Assembly (NCBI RefSeq): GCF_000499845.2
Contig: NC_023756.2
Coordinates: 38,340,812-38,404,811, forward strand
Reading direction: 5' to 3'
Length of the DNA stretch: 64,000 nt
DNA from: Phaseolus vulgaris
Taxonomy: Eukaryota > Streptophyta > Magnoliopsida > Fabales > Fabaceae
The position numbers and the translations under genes are program-made. Each line of letters begins with the position of its first letter. Position 1 is the stretch's first letter. Shown here one piece after another: positions 34,500 through 47,000 of this stretch. Under the pieces are notes generated by a model that was not told where the DNA came from, made no database searches, and was given only the letters and a program-made list of their open reading frames with translations.

Positions 34500-35831
34500 T
34501 ATTCCCCGAGTTGGAGAGAATTCGACCACGAATTCTGGAGACCTACAGAAAAAGGAGTTAGATCGTTGACATTAAAAGTATGACTACCTAAGAATGTATC
34601 AGACATATCTAACTAATAAGCATTGTCATTAATCCTCTTGAGGATTTGGAAAGGTCCATCCCCTTGAGGCATTAGTTTGGACTTCCTTTGAGTAGGAAAA
34701 CGATCCTTCCTCAAGTGAAGCCAAACCCAATCACCCTCATCAAACAACAATGCTTTTCTCCTTTTATTGGCAAGTTCAGCATACTTGCCAACCTTCTTCT
34801 CAATTCTCTTCTTGATGTCTTTATGCAAAGTTTTCACAAAAGAAGCCTTTTCATCCCCATCTTTGCACAAAACATCTCCAAGAAGGGGAATAGGAAGAAG
34901 ATCAAGAGGTGTTAGGGGATTAAACCCATAGACAACCTCAAAAGGAGAATGTGAGGTGGTAGAATTTACTACACGATTATATGCAAACTCAACATGGGAT
35001 AGTAAATTCTCCCACACTCTAGGATTCCCCGAAATAAAACATCTCAATAGTTGTCCGAAAGTTCTATTCACCACCTCGGTTTGACCATCAGTTTATGGGT
35101 GGCAAGTGGTAGAAAATAAAAGCTTAGTCCCAAGCTTGCCCCACAAGGTCTTCCAAAAGTGACTCAAGAACTTGGGATCTCTATCGGACACTATAGATCT
35201 AGGGATCCCATGCAAGCGAACCACTTCTTGGAAGAAGAGGTTTGCAATGTGGCATGCATCATCCACTTTGTGGCAAGGAATAAAGTGAGCCATCTTTGAA
35301 AAACGATCCACTACCACAAAAATGGAGTCCTTTCCCTTTGATGTCTTGGGTAAGCCTAAGATGAAATCCATAGATATATCTACCCAAGGCATTGAAGGGA
35401 TAGGAAGAGGAGTATATAGACCATGGGGATGCATCTTAGACTTAGCTTTGCGGCAAGCTATGCACTTATCACACAAACTATGAACATGTTTATGCATATG
35501 AGGCCAAAAGAAATGTTCATGCAACACATCCAAAGTTTTAGCAACCCCAAAATGTCCCATTAAACCCCCTTCATGAGCTTCTCTAACAAGAGATAATCTA
35601 ATAGAGCATTGAGGAACACAAAGACGTTTTCCTTTAAAAAGAAAGCCATCTTGTATAAAAAAGTCTTTGTGTCCTCCCTTAAGACACTCTTGATAGATGA
35701 GAGAAAAATCAAGGTCATCATGATAAAGTTCCTTAATGTGATCAAAACCAAGATATTGAGAGCTTAAAAGATTTAGCAAAGTGTATCTTCTAGAAAGAGC
35801 ATCCGCCACAATGTTTACTTTGCCTTGCTTG
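34310..35831 (-). pseudogene. Element A integrase region
   Basis: The frame resumes after the inserted fragment with [16 protein letters not shown] (end of RNase H). An HHCC zinc-binding domain ([31 protein letters not shown]) and the catalytic core follow: first Asp in DISMDF near 35370, second in VSDRDP near 35188, Glu in TEVV near 35076. TAA at 35093-35095, where a Gln is expected, interrupts the core. A TAG near 34610 precedes the C-terminal end (NSWSNSLQLGEYDGDQ), which crosses the polypurine tract into the LTR. Integrase joins element DNA to the genome. These stops would prevent a full-length product from this copy. Confidence 0.9.
34500..34512 (-). promoter_or_regulatory. Polypurine tract of element A
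   Basis: On the - strand AACTCGGGGAATA lies immediately before the 3' LTR start TGATGG. Confidence 0.6.
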
Positions 35832-37247
35832 CGATGTGATTCCACTAGCACAATTAGAATGATTCTTGACATTCTTAGGAATCATCTTGAGTTGGTTATG
35901 AGATAGGAACTTTATCATAGAATTGGATCAAGGTTCTATGAACAAGAACTCACCAAAACTAGTTCCAAAACACAAACTCATATGGAAGTTCCAATTATTG
36001 TCAAATTGAACCGATTAAAATGAGAGGAAAAGTAAATGAACCGATTGAAACTCTAAAGAAAGCAATTGAACCGAACAAAACATGAAAAGGAGCTACTGAA
36101 CTGAATTAAAACAGTAAGAAATTGAAAAGAACCGAACAAAAGTGCAAGAAAAGGAAGATGAACCGAATAAAAGAAACTACACTTGTTTTAGAGTTCATAT
36201 GGACATGGAAATGGAAGAACTAAATGGAGAAGAGAGGAAACTTATGTGGATGAAGAACTTGATTGATGAACACGCCACTTGAAGTGTGATTGCTCCAAGA
36301 TAAGTGTGAATTGCCGCCACTTGAGGGAACCAAGGCTCTCAAGATGAGACTAGGAAGAGGAGAAATCAAATCTCACTCACTCAATCACCAAATTGGGAGA
36401 GTTTCTTTACTACAAATTCCAAATCTCCATTGTGAATGACCTAAGCCATCCTTCTATAGGAGCAAGGGCTGGTCATGAAGCTTACAACATAAGCTAACCA
36501 AAAGACTCTTCATATGCTACTTACTAATAGCGCCTAAATGAAGCATGAAGAGTACTCTTCTAGAAAATTCTAAACTAATGCCTAAAGATGCTTTTACAAA
36601 AGAGGTATCTAAGGTTTCCCTCTAAGCACCTTTCCTAAAAACTATGTATTTAAACATTCTATATTATTTACAAATTTATAAAAGAAACTATAAAGAGAGA
36701 TATTTAAATGAAGCCTATTCTTGAAAACTTGTAGACTTCTTTGGCTTTAGGCTTGATCCTCTCTTTATTTTATGTCTTCTTTTAATTTTGAAAAGACTAG
36801 AAGGAAGAACTTCAAATGTGTAGGTGAATGACCTCTCCCTTCATTAATAAAAGCCTCCTTTATTTGATTCTCATCATACTCCTCGAGTTGGAGAGAATTT
36901 GTCCACGAATTCTGAATCCCTGCATATAACAAAGTCAGTGTAGTTTTACAATTAAAAGTGGAAGAAAAATGTAAACATGACTTATCATTTGTAAACAATG
37001 AGATTTCAGAAAAGGAGGTTCTATAAATCGACCAAGTTGGAAAAATTTGTTTGGGAATGATGATATCTTTTGGAAAAAGGCCTCTTAAATGGTGAAAACC
37101 ATTAGGAGGTATGAAATCATCCCTACACTTTTTAACCAAGATGGTGTTGAAATAGAAACCTTGGGTAATGAAAAAGATAAGGAAGGAAAACACCTTGGAG
37201 GTGAAAGGATAAGACTCATATCAACTTGGCTTTCTTTGTCTTTTTCT
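35832..37247 (-). mobile_element. B-type fragment inside element A pol (LTR plus adjacent internal DNA)
   Basis: 35832-36876 is a complete B-type LTR in the same orientation as A, with its last base changed (CACATC then G). 36877-37247 is the matching internal end: polypurine tract, NSWTNSLQLEEYDE, and the degenerate RT start FPTWSIYRTSFSEI, ending in the [10 protein letters not shown] segment. It lies exactly between YVIK and KQGKVN of the RNase H frame. No 5' LTR, gag or target-site duplication accompanies it. Confidence 0.8.
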
Positions 37248-38646
37248 TTGATCACATAAGGAAATTGCTCAATGAATTCCACCCACTTAGCATGCCTCTT
37301 GTTAAGCTTGTTTTGGCTTTTCAAATATTTAAGAGATTCATGATCACTATGTATCACAAACTCTTTGGGAAAAAGATAGTGTTGCCAAGTGAACAAAGCC
37401 CTAACAAGTGCATATAATTCTTTATCATAAGTGGAATAATTGAGATGACTTCCTTTCAATTTCTCACTAAAATAGGCTATGGGGTGGCCCTCTTGAAGGA
37501 GAACAACCCCAATACCTATGCTAGAAGCATCACACTCAATCTCAAATGTCTTAGTGAAATTAGGAAGGGCCAAGATGGGAGCATTAGTCAATTTTTCCTT
37601 CAAAGTTTCAAAAGCTTTTTGTTGTGCTTCTCCCCATTGAAAGACCACATCCTTTTTCACTATGTCATTGAGTGGTGCGGCAATGGTACCAAAGTTTGGG
37701 ACAAATTTTCTATAGAAAGAAGCAAGTCCATGAAAACTTCGGACCTCATTCAAAGATTTTGGTGTAGGCCAATTTTGAATGGCCATCACCTTTGTTTTGT
37801 CCACATGGACCCCTTTGCAACTCACAACAAACCCTAGGAATTCTATATGATCAAGAGCAAACATACATTTAGCAATATTAGCATACAAATGTTCCTTCCT
37901 AAGGGTTTCTAAAACTTGCTTAACATGCAACCTATGTTCATCCAAAGATAAGCTATAAATGAGAATGTCATCAAAGTAAACAACAACAAACTTACCAATG
38001 AATGGTCTAAGAACATGATGCATGAGGCACATGAAGTACTTGGTGCATTAGTTAGACCAAAAGGCATAACTAACCACTCATATAAACCAAAGTTGGTCTT
38101 AAAAGCCGTCTTCCATTCATCACCCGGTTTGATACGGATTTGATTGTAGCCGCTTTTAAGATCAATCTTTGAAAAGATATTTGAACCATGTAATTCATCC
38201 AACAAATCATCTAGTCTAGGGATGGGATGCCTATACTTAATTGTGATGTTATTGATGGCCCTACAATCCGAACACATTCGCCATGTGCCATCCTTTTTTG
38301 GCACTAAGATGATAGGCATAGCACAAGGACTCATGCTATCTTGAACCCACCCTTTCTCAATCAAAGCATCAACTTGTTGGTGAATTTCCTTGGTTTCACT
38401 TGGATTGGTCCTATATGCTGGATGGTTTGGTAAAGAAGAGCCCGGTATCAAATCAATTTGGTGCTCAATCCCTCTCAAAGGTGGAAGTCCATTTGGAGGA
38501 TCTTGAAACACATCTTGAAACTCTTCTACCAAATTTTCCAAGCAATGAGGACTATCAACAAGTGCTTCTACCTTAAGAGTTCTAGGGATGGCTAAAAAAA
38601 GAGGATGATGAGCCACTATTTCCCTTTCAATCTCACGCCTAGACAC
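37248..38646 (-). pseudogene. Element A reverse transcriptase - RNase H
   Basis: Begins [18 protein letters not shown] after a frame change in a poly-A tract near 38680. RT blocks in order are [45 protein letters not shown], then a one-base loss near 38035, then [13 protein letters not shown] with the catalytic YFDD at 37967-37978, FLGFVVS and [14 protein letters not shown]. RNase H follows ([54 protein letters not shown]), cut at YVIK by the B-type fragment. RT copies element RNA into DNA and RNase H removes the RNA strand. Only two frameshifts and the insertion mark decay; catalytic residues are kept. Confidence 0.9.
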
Positions 38647-40325
38647 AAGGAGTGTAGGCTTAGAACTCTTATCTTTTTAATCTTTTTTTTATCTTTTTCA
38701 CTCTCCCTCTTTTTCTTCATGATAACTTGGTCCTCATGGACTTCTCTTGGAGAGAGAGATTTTAAAGTAACCTTGTGACAATGGAATTCAAAAGATAGTT
38801 TGTTGGTAAAGCCATCATGTAAAACTTTTCTATCAAATTGCCAAGGCCTTCCCAAAAGAACATGAGTGGCTTCCATGGGTACAACATCACATAATACCTC
38901 ATCTTTGTATTTTCCAATTGAGAAATGGATGAGGACTTGTTTATTAACAACTATTTCTCCTACCTCACTAAGCCATTGTAATTTGTAGGGCTTTGTATGA
39001 GAGATAGTAGGCAATCCAAGCTTATCTACTACTCTTGTACTAGCCACATTTGCACAACTACCCCCATCCACTATCAAAGAGCAAATGTTGTTTTGAATAA
39101 GACATGTTGTATGGAAAATATTTTCCCTTTGACTTCTCACAACTAACAAATCCCCTTCAAGTGGACATTCGCTCTCTTCCTCACTAGATGCATGAGAATG
39201 CAATGAATGCTTAGGAGAATCCGAATCATGCTCACTAACTACAATGCCCTCATGCATGTACATACTTCGTTTAGAAGGACAATTTGCAGCTATATGACCA
39301 TAACCCATACATTTAAAGCATTTAGTATTAGACGTTCTAGTGGGAGATTTAGGCCTAGAAGTAGATGGCTTAGTTTCCTTGGGTTTGAAAGAAGAATCTT
39401 TGGAAGGATGTTTAGAAAAAGAATTTTTGTTTCTCCAAGACTTGGAGTAGTATCCATCATTGGAAACATTTTTGAAAGAGGTTTTCTTAGCAAGTTGGGC
39501 TTCCACCTTCTTTGCAAGATGAACTAAAGAGCCCAATGATGAATACTCTTGTAACTCAACAATGTCTTGAATATCCTTCCTAAGACCACTCACAAACCTA
39601 GCAATCATAGCTTCCTCACTTTCTTCTAATTCAATTTTAAGCACAAGCGTCTCTAGCTCCTTATAATATTCATCCACATTTAGCGTGCCTTGTTGAAACC
39701 ATAGGAGTCTCAACATGAGGTCTTTCCTAAAATGTGGGGGCACAAACCTAGCGCGCATATGATCCTTTAAAGAGTTCCAAGAGTCCACGAGAGGACCCTT
39801 GTAATAGATAATGTCCTTTACAATTCCATGCCACCATTTCATGGCATAATCACTAAACTTTAGGGTGGCTAGCTTAAGCTTATGCTCATCTTGGATCTCA
39901 TGGATCTCAAATATTTGTTCACACTTAGCCTCCCAATCTAAATATACATTAGGATCACTAGAGCCATTAAAACAAGGAAGCTTGACCGAAGGAAGCCTAG
40001 ACTTTGCATCTTGATAGAAGCCATTGCCGTAGTGATGTCTTTCTCCTTGATGATGAGGTCTTTGTCCATGAAATTGTGGTGGATTCCTCCTTCTCCTATG
40101 CTCTTCTTCACAGCCAAAATCATTTGAAGAGGCTCTTGAAGATGGTCTATGAGAATGATGCCCATCATGGATAGAAGGAGATGGCCTAGCTTGTTGGACC
40201 TCCATCTTTTGCATTTTCTCTTCCAAGCGTCAAATAGTTCTTTGTGCTTCATGTAATTCACCAAGGATTAAAGCTTTGGAAGGAGAATTCTGCTTGTAGG
40301 ATGCATCACTTGAAACTCCAGCCAT
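38616..40325 (-). pseudogene. Element A gag and aspartic protease
   Basis: The Met at 40325 (MAGVSSDASYKQ) matches the gag start of element B. Codon 32 is TGA (40230-40232), where B has Arg; an internal Met at 40226 opens the rest. A helical N-terminal segment (MEEKMQKMEVQQARP) is followed by the gag core (MKWWHGIVKDII, MRARFVPPHFRKDL, VDEYYKELETLVLKIE, SGLRKDIQDIVELQEYSS), a CCHC knuckle CFKCMGYGHIAANC (39287-39322) and an aspartic protease with VDGGSCANVAS near 39065. The frame ends at 38616 after a frameshift in an A-rich tract. Gag forms the particle and binds RNA; the protease matures the polyprotein. Confidence 0.9.
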
Positions 40326-41545
40326 TTGAAATTAAAAACAGCAAACACACAAAACAGCAAACAAGTCAAGAAACAAAATTAGCAAAAACAGTGAGTGTTT
40401 TAAGCACAAATGCCGAAGTGAAATGAGGCAGAAAAATAGGTCACTCTCAAAGAAATAATTTCCTTGCACCAATCTGATCTTGAGGCCTTGGAATCCTCAA
40501 ATGAAAGATGTCAAAGCAAGCACACCAATCTCAAAGCCAACCACCACAAAACCAATGAAGCAATAAAGACAAACAAGAAAAAGTATAAGCAAAGAAAGGC
40601 TAGAACAAAAGGAATACTAGATGTTTGACAAACTTAAAGATTAATGAGCAAAAGACAAGCAAGAAAATTAAAGAACTCAATGAGAAAGTAGGCACACAAA
40701 AGAATACTTAAGGAAAAGCACTAAAGTAGATGAAGAAAACAAAAAAATTAGCTACTGGAAAATATTTTTTATGCAAACTGTGCTTGATGTTCACTGATTT
40801 AACTGGAATGATATAGAGCGAACTGGATTATGAAATTTAAACCACAGAAACTTCAAGATCTTAACTCAAAAATGGCACTGGAATTATGAAAAAACAGTAA
40901 GCCAATTAATTGAGATAAAGTTTTCAAAATCGCTGCCAGATTACCGTATTTTTTTCGGCAGAAATGTACACTTTTTGTATTTTATTTATCATTTTTTGTG
41001 TACTTTGAATTTTTCAATACTTCTTTTTTTGAATCTTTTCTAACACTTTGAATATCACAAATCCAGAATTTCAGAATTTTACAGTGAGTAAATCAATTGC
41101 AATAAGGAAAAATAGTAAGCACGTTTTCAGAAACAGAGGAACCCTAATAGGAATGAAAAACAGAATTATGAACTAGCAAAGACATAATGGAAAATGATGT
41201 ATAGGAACTTGTATAGGTCTAGAATACAAGTATGAACTCAATTCTAAAACAGAAAATGCACAAAGGATCAATATCAAATTCAGAAAATTATATGACACTA
41301 AAGCAAGAAACAATAAAAGCAATAAAAGTACTACAAGAAGTGATGACAATTATGGAAAAACAAGACTAAGACAAAACTTGTAAGGATTCAAAAAGGAAAA
41401 TACTCAAACATATGATAGGCAAAAGAATTAAAACAGCAAGCAAACTCAAATAAGCCTAAAACAGAAACTTAAATTGCAAGAAATTAAAGAGCTCTTGAAA
41501 TTAAAGTGCTACACCACTCAACAATTAAACAAGAACACACCTAAA
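40326..41545 (-). other. Leader of element A
   Basis: About 1.2 kb without a gene between primer-binding site and gag, homologous to 26528-27748 in element B. Confidence 0.75.
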
Positions 41546-41559
41546 CTCTTGATACCACA
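41546..41559 (-). promoter_or_regulatory. Primer-binding site of element A
   Basis: TGTGGTATCAAGAG on the - strand directly follows the 5' LTR, similar to initiator tRNA-Met complements. Confidence 0.75.
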
Positions 41560-42604
41560 TGATGTGATTCCTATAGCAAAGAAGAGAATGATTCTTGACC
41601 TTCTTAGGAATCAACTTGAGTTGGACAATAGTTAGGCACTTTTTCTTAGAATTGGATCAATGTTCTAAGTCAAGAACTCACCAAAACTAGCACCAAATCC
41701 AAACAAATATGGAAGTTCCAATTATAGTCAAATTGAACCGATTAAAGTAGAAGAAAAGGCAAATGCACCGAACATATTACTTAAGAACTGAAATGAACCG
41801 AACATATGAGCTAGAAAAGCAAAGAAACAAGATGAATGGACAGAAATATAAAAAGGCCGAACCAAAAATCCACAAATCAGCAAGATCACCGAACAGAAAT
41901 TCAAGGAATCAAGCTCAAAACAAGAACAATTGAAAGAGGAGGAAGGAAGGAGAGAAGAATGCTCATGAAGTTGGATGCAAGGTTGGATGATCACGCCACT
42001 AGAAGGATGGTTGCTCCTAGATGAGTGTGCTGCCGCCACTTGAGGACACCATGGATCCTTCAAGATAAGACTAGAGAAGAAGGCTCAAAAGCTCTCCAAT
42101 GCTCTCTCAAAAATTGAGTATAGTTTCTTTTCTCTAAATTCAAATCTGAAAAATACAGAGGGAGCACCTCTATTTATAGCCTAAGATGCTGAAATGCAAG
42201 CTACACAAATTCAAAAACTCCCTCCTAAAAACTACTAGAATCGGCGCCTAAAACAATGCATGAGGAAGGTGTGACCTCTTCCTTCACTTTGGCACCTCCT
42301 ATTCTACTCCTACACCTATCTACTAACACCCCCCCCCCCCCCCCCCCCCCCCCCTAAGACTCCTAACTAAAGACTAAAAGATGCTAAAACAAAAGAGGTT
42401 TCTAATGTTTCCCTCTAAGCACCTTCAACCAAAGAAATTACAAAAAGAAAAAATAATTGTCCCCTAGCTCCTAAAGCTTTGAACATGCTTCTTGTAAGCC
42501 TTTGAGGTGGGCTTTGACCTCCATGGGCGTCCTCTATTTGCGCCTCTACCTCTTCTTGATCTTGTTGATTGGCCTCCATGTCCACTTGAGCTTGATCTCC
42601 ATCA
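41560..42604 (-). repeat. Right (5') LTR of element A
   Basis: 1045 bp. Same as 33473-34499 except for seven substitutions seen by eye and a run of 26 C residues (42329-42354) where the other LTR has 8; this run accounts for the entire length difference. Confidence 0.95.
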
Positions 42605-42652
42605 AAAGGTCAATAAGAAAACCTACAAATCATGTCAACCTAAGAAAAAATA

Positions 42653-43624
42653 ATGGTGTGTGATTGTCTCCGGATTTTATTATGCATGTTATATGCAAAC
42701 GAGGTCAATATGATTGGATTATTGGCATTCAATCATTCCTCTTTGCTATCCTTGGGGAGAGAAGATTCTTTTGTTTGCCTTCTGGTCTTTATTTCGTTTT
42801 TCCTTTTTTGTTTAAACCCTCAATGTAATTGTTTAGATTACTCTTGCGAGTTTTTTTTTTTTTTTTCTGCATGAATTTGGTCTAGTCCCCGTGTTTCTTT
42901 TTTTTTATATTATTTTTCATGTGATAACACGAGTTGCAACTTTTGAAAGAATTACCATAAGTATTTTTGAACAAGAGTGATTTTAAATAGCAATTTTATG
43001 ACAATTGTTTTTAAGACTTTTTAAGTGATTTTAATTTTTTTTTTTTGACAATTGTTTTTAAGACTATTTAATTGTCAACATTGTTAAGAATTTTCTTAAA
43101 CTCTTATTTTTATTCAGTGTATCATTTCTAGTATATTTAGTTTGAATTTAAATTTTATTATATATTTTTTTAAAATATGAATAGTTAAAAATAAAATTAT
43201 ATCACACGTAAATTATTTATCTTAAACTAGATCTATCACAAATCTAAAATATATTTTAAACATCGAAAACATTTACTTATTAAAATATTAAAATTTAAAA
43301 TTATTTTTTTACATTCTTTAAACTATAATATAATTACTTTCCTTATTATTTATAATATAAATTGATTGAAGAAAAACCTTTCGACAGTTCTTAAACAAAT
43401 TTTCGTCATCCAAGCTATTTTATTTTTAGGTAGTTTATATATGTACAAAATAAATAGACAAACAAATTTTTCATTTAGAGATTATTCAAAATAAATAGAC
43501 AAACAACTTTTCAATTCATAATATCAACATTTACAATTAATGATGATTTTCAACTCAATTAATCTAAATCATATATGACTCATGGTAGAAATGGATTACA
43601 ATAAAGAAAATGAAAAAAATTAAT
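42653..43624. other. AT-rich spacer downstream of the DUF4283 remnant
   Basis: Begins with what looks like the 3' untranslated end of the DUF4283-type gene ('ccctcaatgtaattgtttagattactcttg') and continues as AT-rich DNA. No gene is seen. Confidence 0.45.
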
Positions 43625-44079
43625 GCTAAATTCTATGTTTTAGCTTATCACTAATGCATAAAGGATTTTCTTTAATCAAAACTTCACGACCAATTTTCTT
43701 CCAATCTATTTTACATGCATGCATCTCTGGATATCTATGTGAACCACAAAAAAACATCTCCACAACGACATTGGAACCCTAATAACCCAATCCTCTTCTT
43801 GCAACTGTTACATCTCTTTCTTTCATTCTTCTTACTCACATTAGAAACAGAAGTCATATCATCAATGATAGAACTTGTAGAACTTTCAGAAATACATGAT
43901 TTTACCTCAAAATAATTTTTTTTGTTATTCATGTTATTTGCTTCACACTGTGCACCCTTACAACCCTTTGCTTTGGTGTTGTTTTCTTTGAGATAATCTT
44001 TGTAGCACTTTGAACAAAGGTTCTTGTTGGTAGGAGAACCATTGAATCCACAACCATTAGCACAAAGTGATGTAACCAT
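43625..44079 (-). pseudogene. A20/AN1 zinc-finger (SAP) pseudogene
   Basis: From the Met at 44079 it reads as the protein at 58173-58625 with nearly all residues the same: A20 finger LCANGCGFNGSPTNKNLCSK, then the AN1 finger from CNSCKKRIGLLGFQCRCGDVF. One extra base in an A run (7 instead of 6, near 43750) shifts the frame right after GDVF, so the remaining AN1 ligands (C-x2-H...H-x-C) are lost. The rest of the former frame is still recognisable down to 43625. It lies in segment S'. Confidence 0.9.
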
Positions 44080-45840
44080 AGTGTTTGACTTAACCAAAAA
44101 GCTTTGAAGAAATATTAATATCACCTCACAAAATTGAATTCGAGAGAATGAGAAAAGTGTGCAACAATAGAGAAACTTAAAGAGTCTTTATAACTAAAAA
44201 ATATGATAAATTTATGAAGAAATCTTATCTCATTAGATTATCTAACATATCTTAATCAAATATAACTTTTCTTATATAAGATATTTTATCATAAATAAAA
44301 TCCATAAAAATAATTTTTTTCTTTATATATATATATATATTTATTTATTAGTAAATATTGTTTAAAAGGTACAGTGACAACAAAAAGTTTTTACCATGTA
44401 TAGTTGGAAATTTTAAGAGAAATATAATTTTTTTATAACGATTTAAATCTGATAATATTTTTAAATTATCAATATGTTAATTTTAAATTAATAAAAAAGC
44501 AATTTCAAATCACCTGAAAACATGAAATTCTAAATTCATCGTTTAAAAAAAGTTGTAACTTAAGAAAAGTCAATAAAACTTAAAGTTAAAGGATTTTTTA
44601 GTAAATTTTATTTAAGAAAATATTTAAGCTAAAATTAAGATCTCAAAAATTAAATTTAATTTAATTTCAGTAGCATAAATTAAAAGATTACTTAACTTAA
44701 TTTAAAAAATCTTGTCAGTTTTTATTTTGTTCCTCTCCCTTTCTCTCTCTCGTTTGTTTTTATTTTATAATTTCTTTGTTTTTATTTTATAATTTCTATA
44801 AAAAAATTAATAATTCACTTATCATTATCTTTATATTCAATTTTAATTTTTATTATCTTTTTTATATGTGAATAAAATATATATTTTATTATTTTCTTCA
44901 CTCTACTTTTAAGATATCTCTTATTACTAATTATCATTTTGGATTTACATGATAATAATTTTTCTTTTACTTAACCTGTAAAATTCATAACAAAGACATA
45001 CGAATTAAATTAAGGAAATTTTTCTTAGAACAAGTATCATTTAATTATATTCCTATAAATTATCATTCCAAAATTAATTTGAATTTATTGTTGAAAGTTG
45101 AAAATATTGTTTGCACGTACTTTGAATATGTGTTGTAATATATTTTTAAATTTATCAACTAACAATAAAAAAAATTTTGTAATAAAAAAATCAGCAATCT
45201 ATTTAAGAATCATTCTTAAAAGTATTTAGGTTTTAATTTTTTTATCTATATAAAAAGAGATGTGAAAAATTACAATAGTAAACACGTCTAAAAATTTTAA
45301 TTTATGATATATATTTATTTGATTATTTTGATGATTTGGTTTTATTAAAGTTAGAAATATTGTGTGAGAATTTTTTAAAATTTAAATGATTTAAAAGTAT
45401 CAATTATTTTCTCATAAATTATTAATCAAACAATAATTATGATTGTTTTTTGAATTTTTCAATAATTTGATTTCATTGTTTAAAGTTAAAAATATTGTTG
45501 GTGTTGCAAATTTTGAAATTAAGTCATCAAATATTCATGGTAGATAAAAAAAAGATACATAAAAATAAAGAGCAAGATAAAGATGATGTAGGTGTATATA
45601 CCAGCAATTGAGTTAACTTAAAGTTATTAACTTCTCAATATATATTTTTATAATAAAAATTAAAACATATTTTTTATAAAAGTTATCTATTATACTAATT
45701 AAGTTGTAGAAACTTTCATATTAGTTTTTTTAATCAAATTTTTTATTTATATAAAATTAGTTTTAAATTCTAAACAAAAAATTACTTTTTTTTTCTAATT
45801 GTTTTAGAACATAAATCTTGTTCGTAAATATCAGATGAAT
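44080..45840. other. AT-rich spacer of segment S'
   Basis: No gene. Matches 58626-60377 with scattered small differences. Its 44690-44715 stretch is the counterpart of the Pack-MULE target site in the third S-like copy. Confidence 0.5.
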
Positions 45841-47000
45841 TGTAACACCTCAAAATTACTTCTAACTATTATAATACAAGTTCTACTGGTTTTTATACAA
45901 GCTTAGAGTATTTCAAAAGGTTCATAATATATGATTAGGACTTATATAAATACAATATTTACAATATAAAGTTCAAAACAATATTCTAAAGCCCTCCAAA
46001 CCCTTCAACCCTTTATGATCATATGCTCGTGTACATAGTACGATCATCGCAGTTCACAATGTAACAAGAAAAAAAGGGTAAGCTAATGAAAAGAAATTCC
46101 ATAACATAATTCATGCAAAAAGAACCAATCAGACTAATCACTTATAAGCATTTCTTTAAATGTTTTCATATAAAATTTCAATATCAATTTCATCAGTCAT
46201 ATAGACCACACATGGATCTATTTTCAATCACAATCATTGGATTTCATTTCAATCGATAACACTTTGATTTCATTTCAATAACACTAACTACACATGAATC
46301 CATCGTCTTCCAGAAGACTCATTAAGTATGTCCCTACCAGAGACTAACATCTAATCCATACATCAAGATCAGGGTAAGTTCAAACATCCAATACCGAGTG
46401 TCTATAACGAGACTTGATGTGTATGAACTCCCTCATCAGCTTCTTACCACCTGATATCTTAGTCTTAGTCTACATGACTTAGATCATCAGTGAAGCTAGA
46501 GGATCTATGTGAAACATAAACTTTTCATACTTAATGTACCACCAAATAACAACTCATACATTATCCCAAATGTATGACATCAATTTCATACAATTTTCAC
46601 CATTCATATATGATACACATCATTCAATCACATAACATTTAAAAATTCATAACATTCAAGAAACTTTCCAACATCAAAACAATATTTAACTTCCAAACTA
46701 TCAAAATCTAATATTTATACATGTTCACACAACATAAAATCAAACAATGTTATCAAATAACATCTCTACAAGAGAAATTGAAACTTGGGACCACGTCCCC
46801 TCCACATTCAGATCCTCTAACCTAGAGTACTATTGAAAGTTAAAGTTAGATTCTCTTACCTTAACTGATTGTGCCAAATGCTTTAAAATAGGTACTCGTG
46901 ATCTTCTATTTTTAATTAGTTTTCCATCTTCACACTACATCTCGTGAAATTCCAATTTTGCTGATTCTTAATTTCATTATTATGACATTAAGCAAATTAT
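45841..47000 (+). repeat. R repeat, copy 1
   Basis: Begins TGTAACACCTCAAAATTAC. Shared landmarks with copy 2 are 'tgctcgtgtacatagta', 'aagggtaagcta', 'gaagactc', 'ccagagactaac', 'gatcagggtaagttca', 'cacctgatatcttagtc' and 'gggaccacgtccc'. The TGTAACACC opening resembles starts of common plant LTR-type repeats, but the family is not identified. Confidence 0.7.

Larger units (their letters stand above)
33473..42604 (-). mobile_element. Element A: young CRM-like Ty3/gypsy retrotransposon
   Basis: A 9.1-kb element on the - strand. LTRs are 33473-34499 and 41560-42604; primer-binding site 41546-41559; polypurine tract 34500-34512; AAAGG duplicated outside. Order on the - strand is leader, gag, protease, RT, RNase H, integrase. 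By eye the LTRs differ at seven bases plus 18 extra C residues, so it inserted recently. The RT block [20 protein letters not shown] and a pol end that runs into the 3' LTR suggest the CRM clade (inference). Pol is split by a B-type fragment and gag-pol carries stops and frameshifts, so it is not autonomous now. Confidence 0.9.
42605..46316 (+). repeat. Segment S', right part (copy of 57160-60844)
   Basis: Starts with the second AAAGG and then tracks segment S base by base, through the SAP pseudogene and an AT-rich spacer to 'ccatcgt' at 46316, where S changes into CACTA transposase sequence at 60845. Confidence 0.9.
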
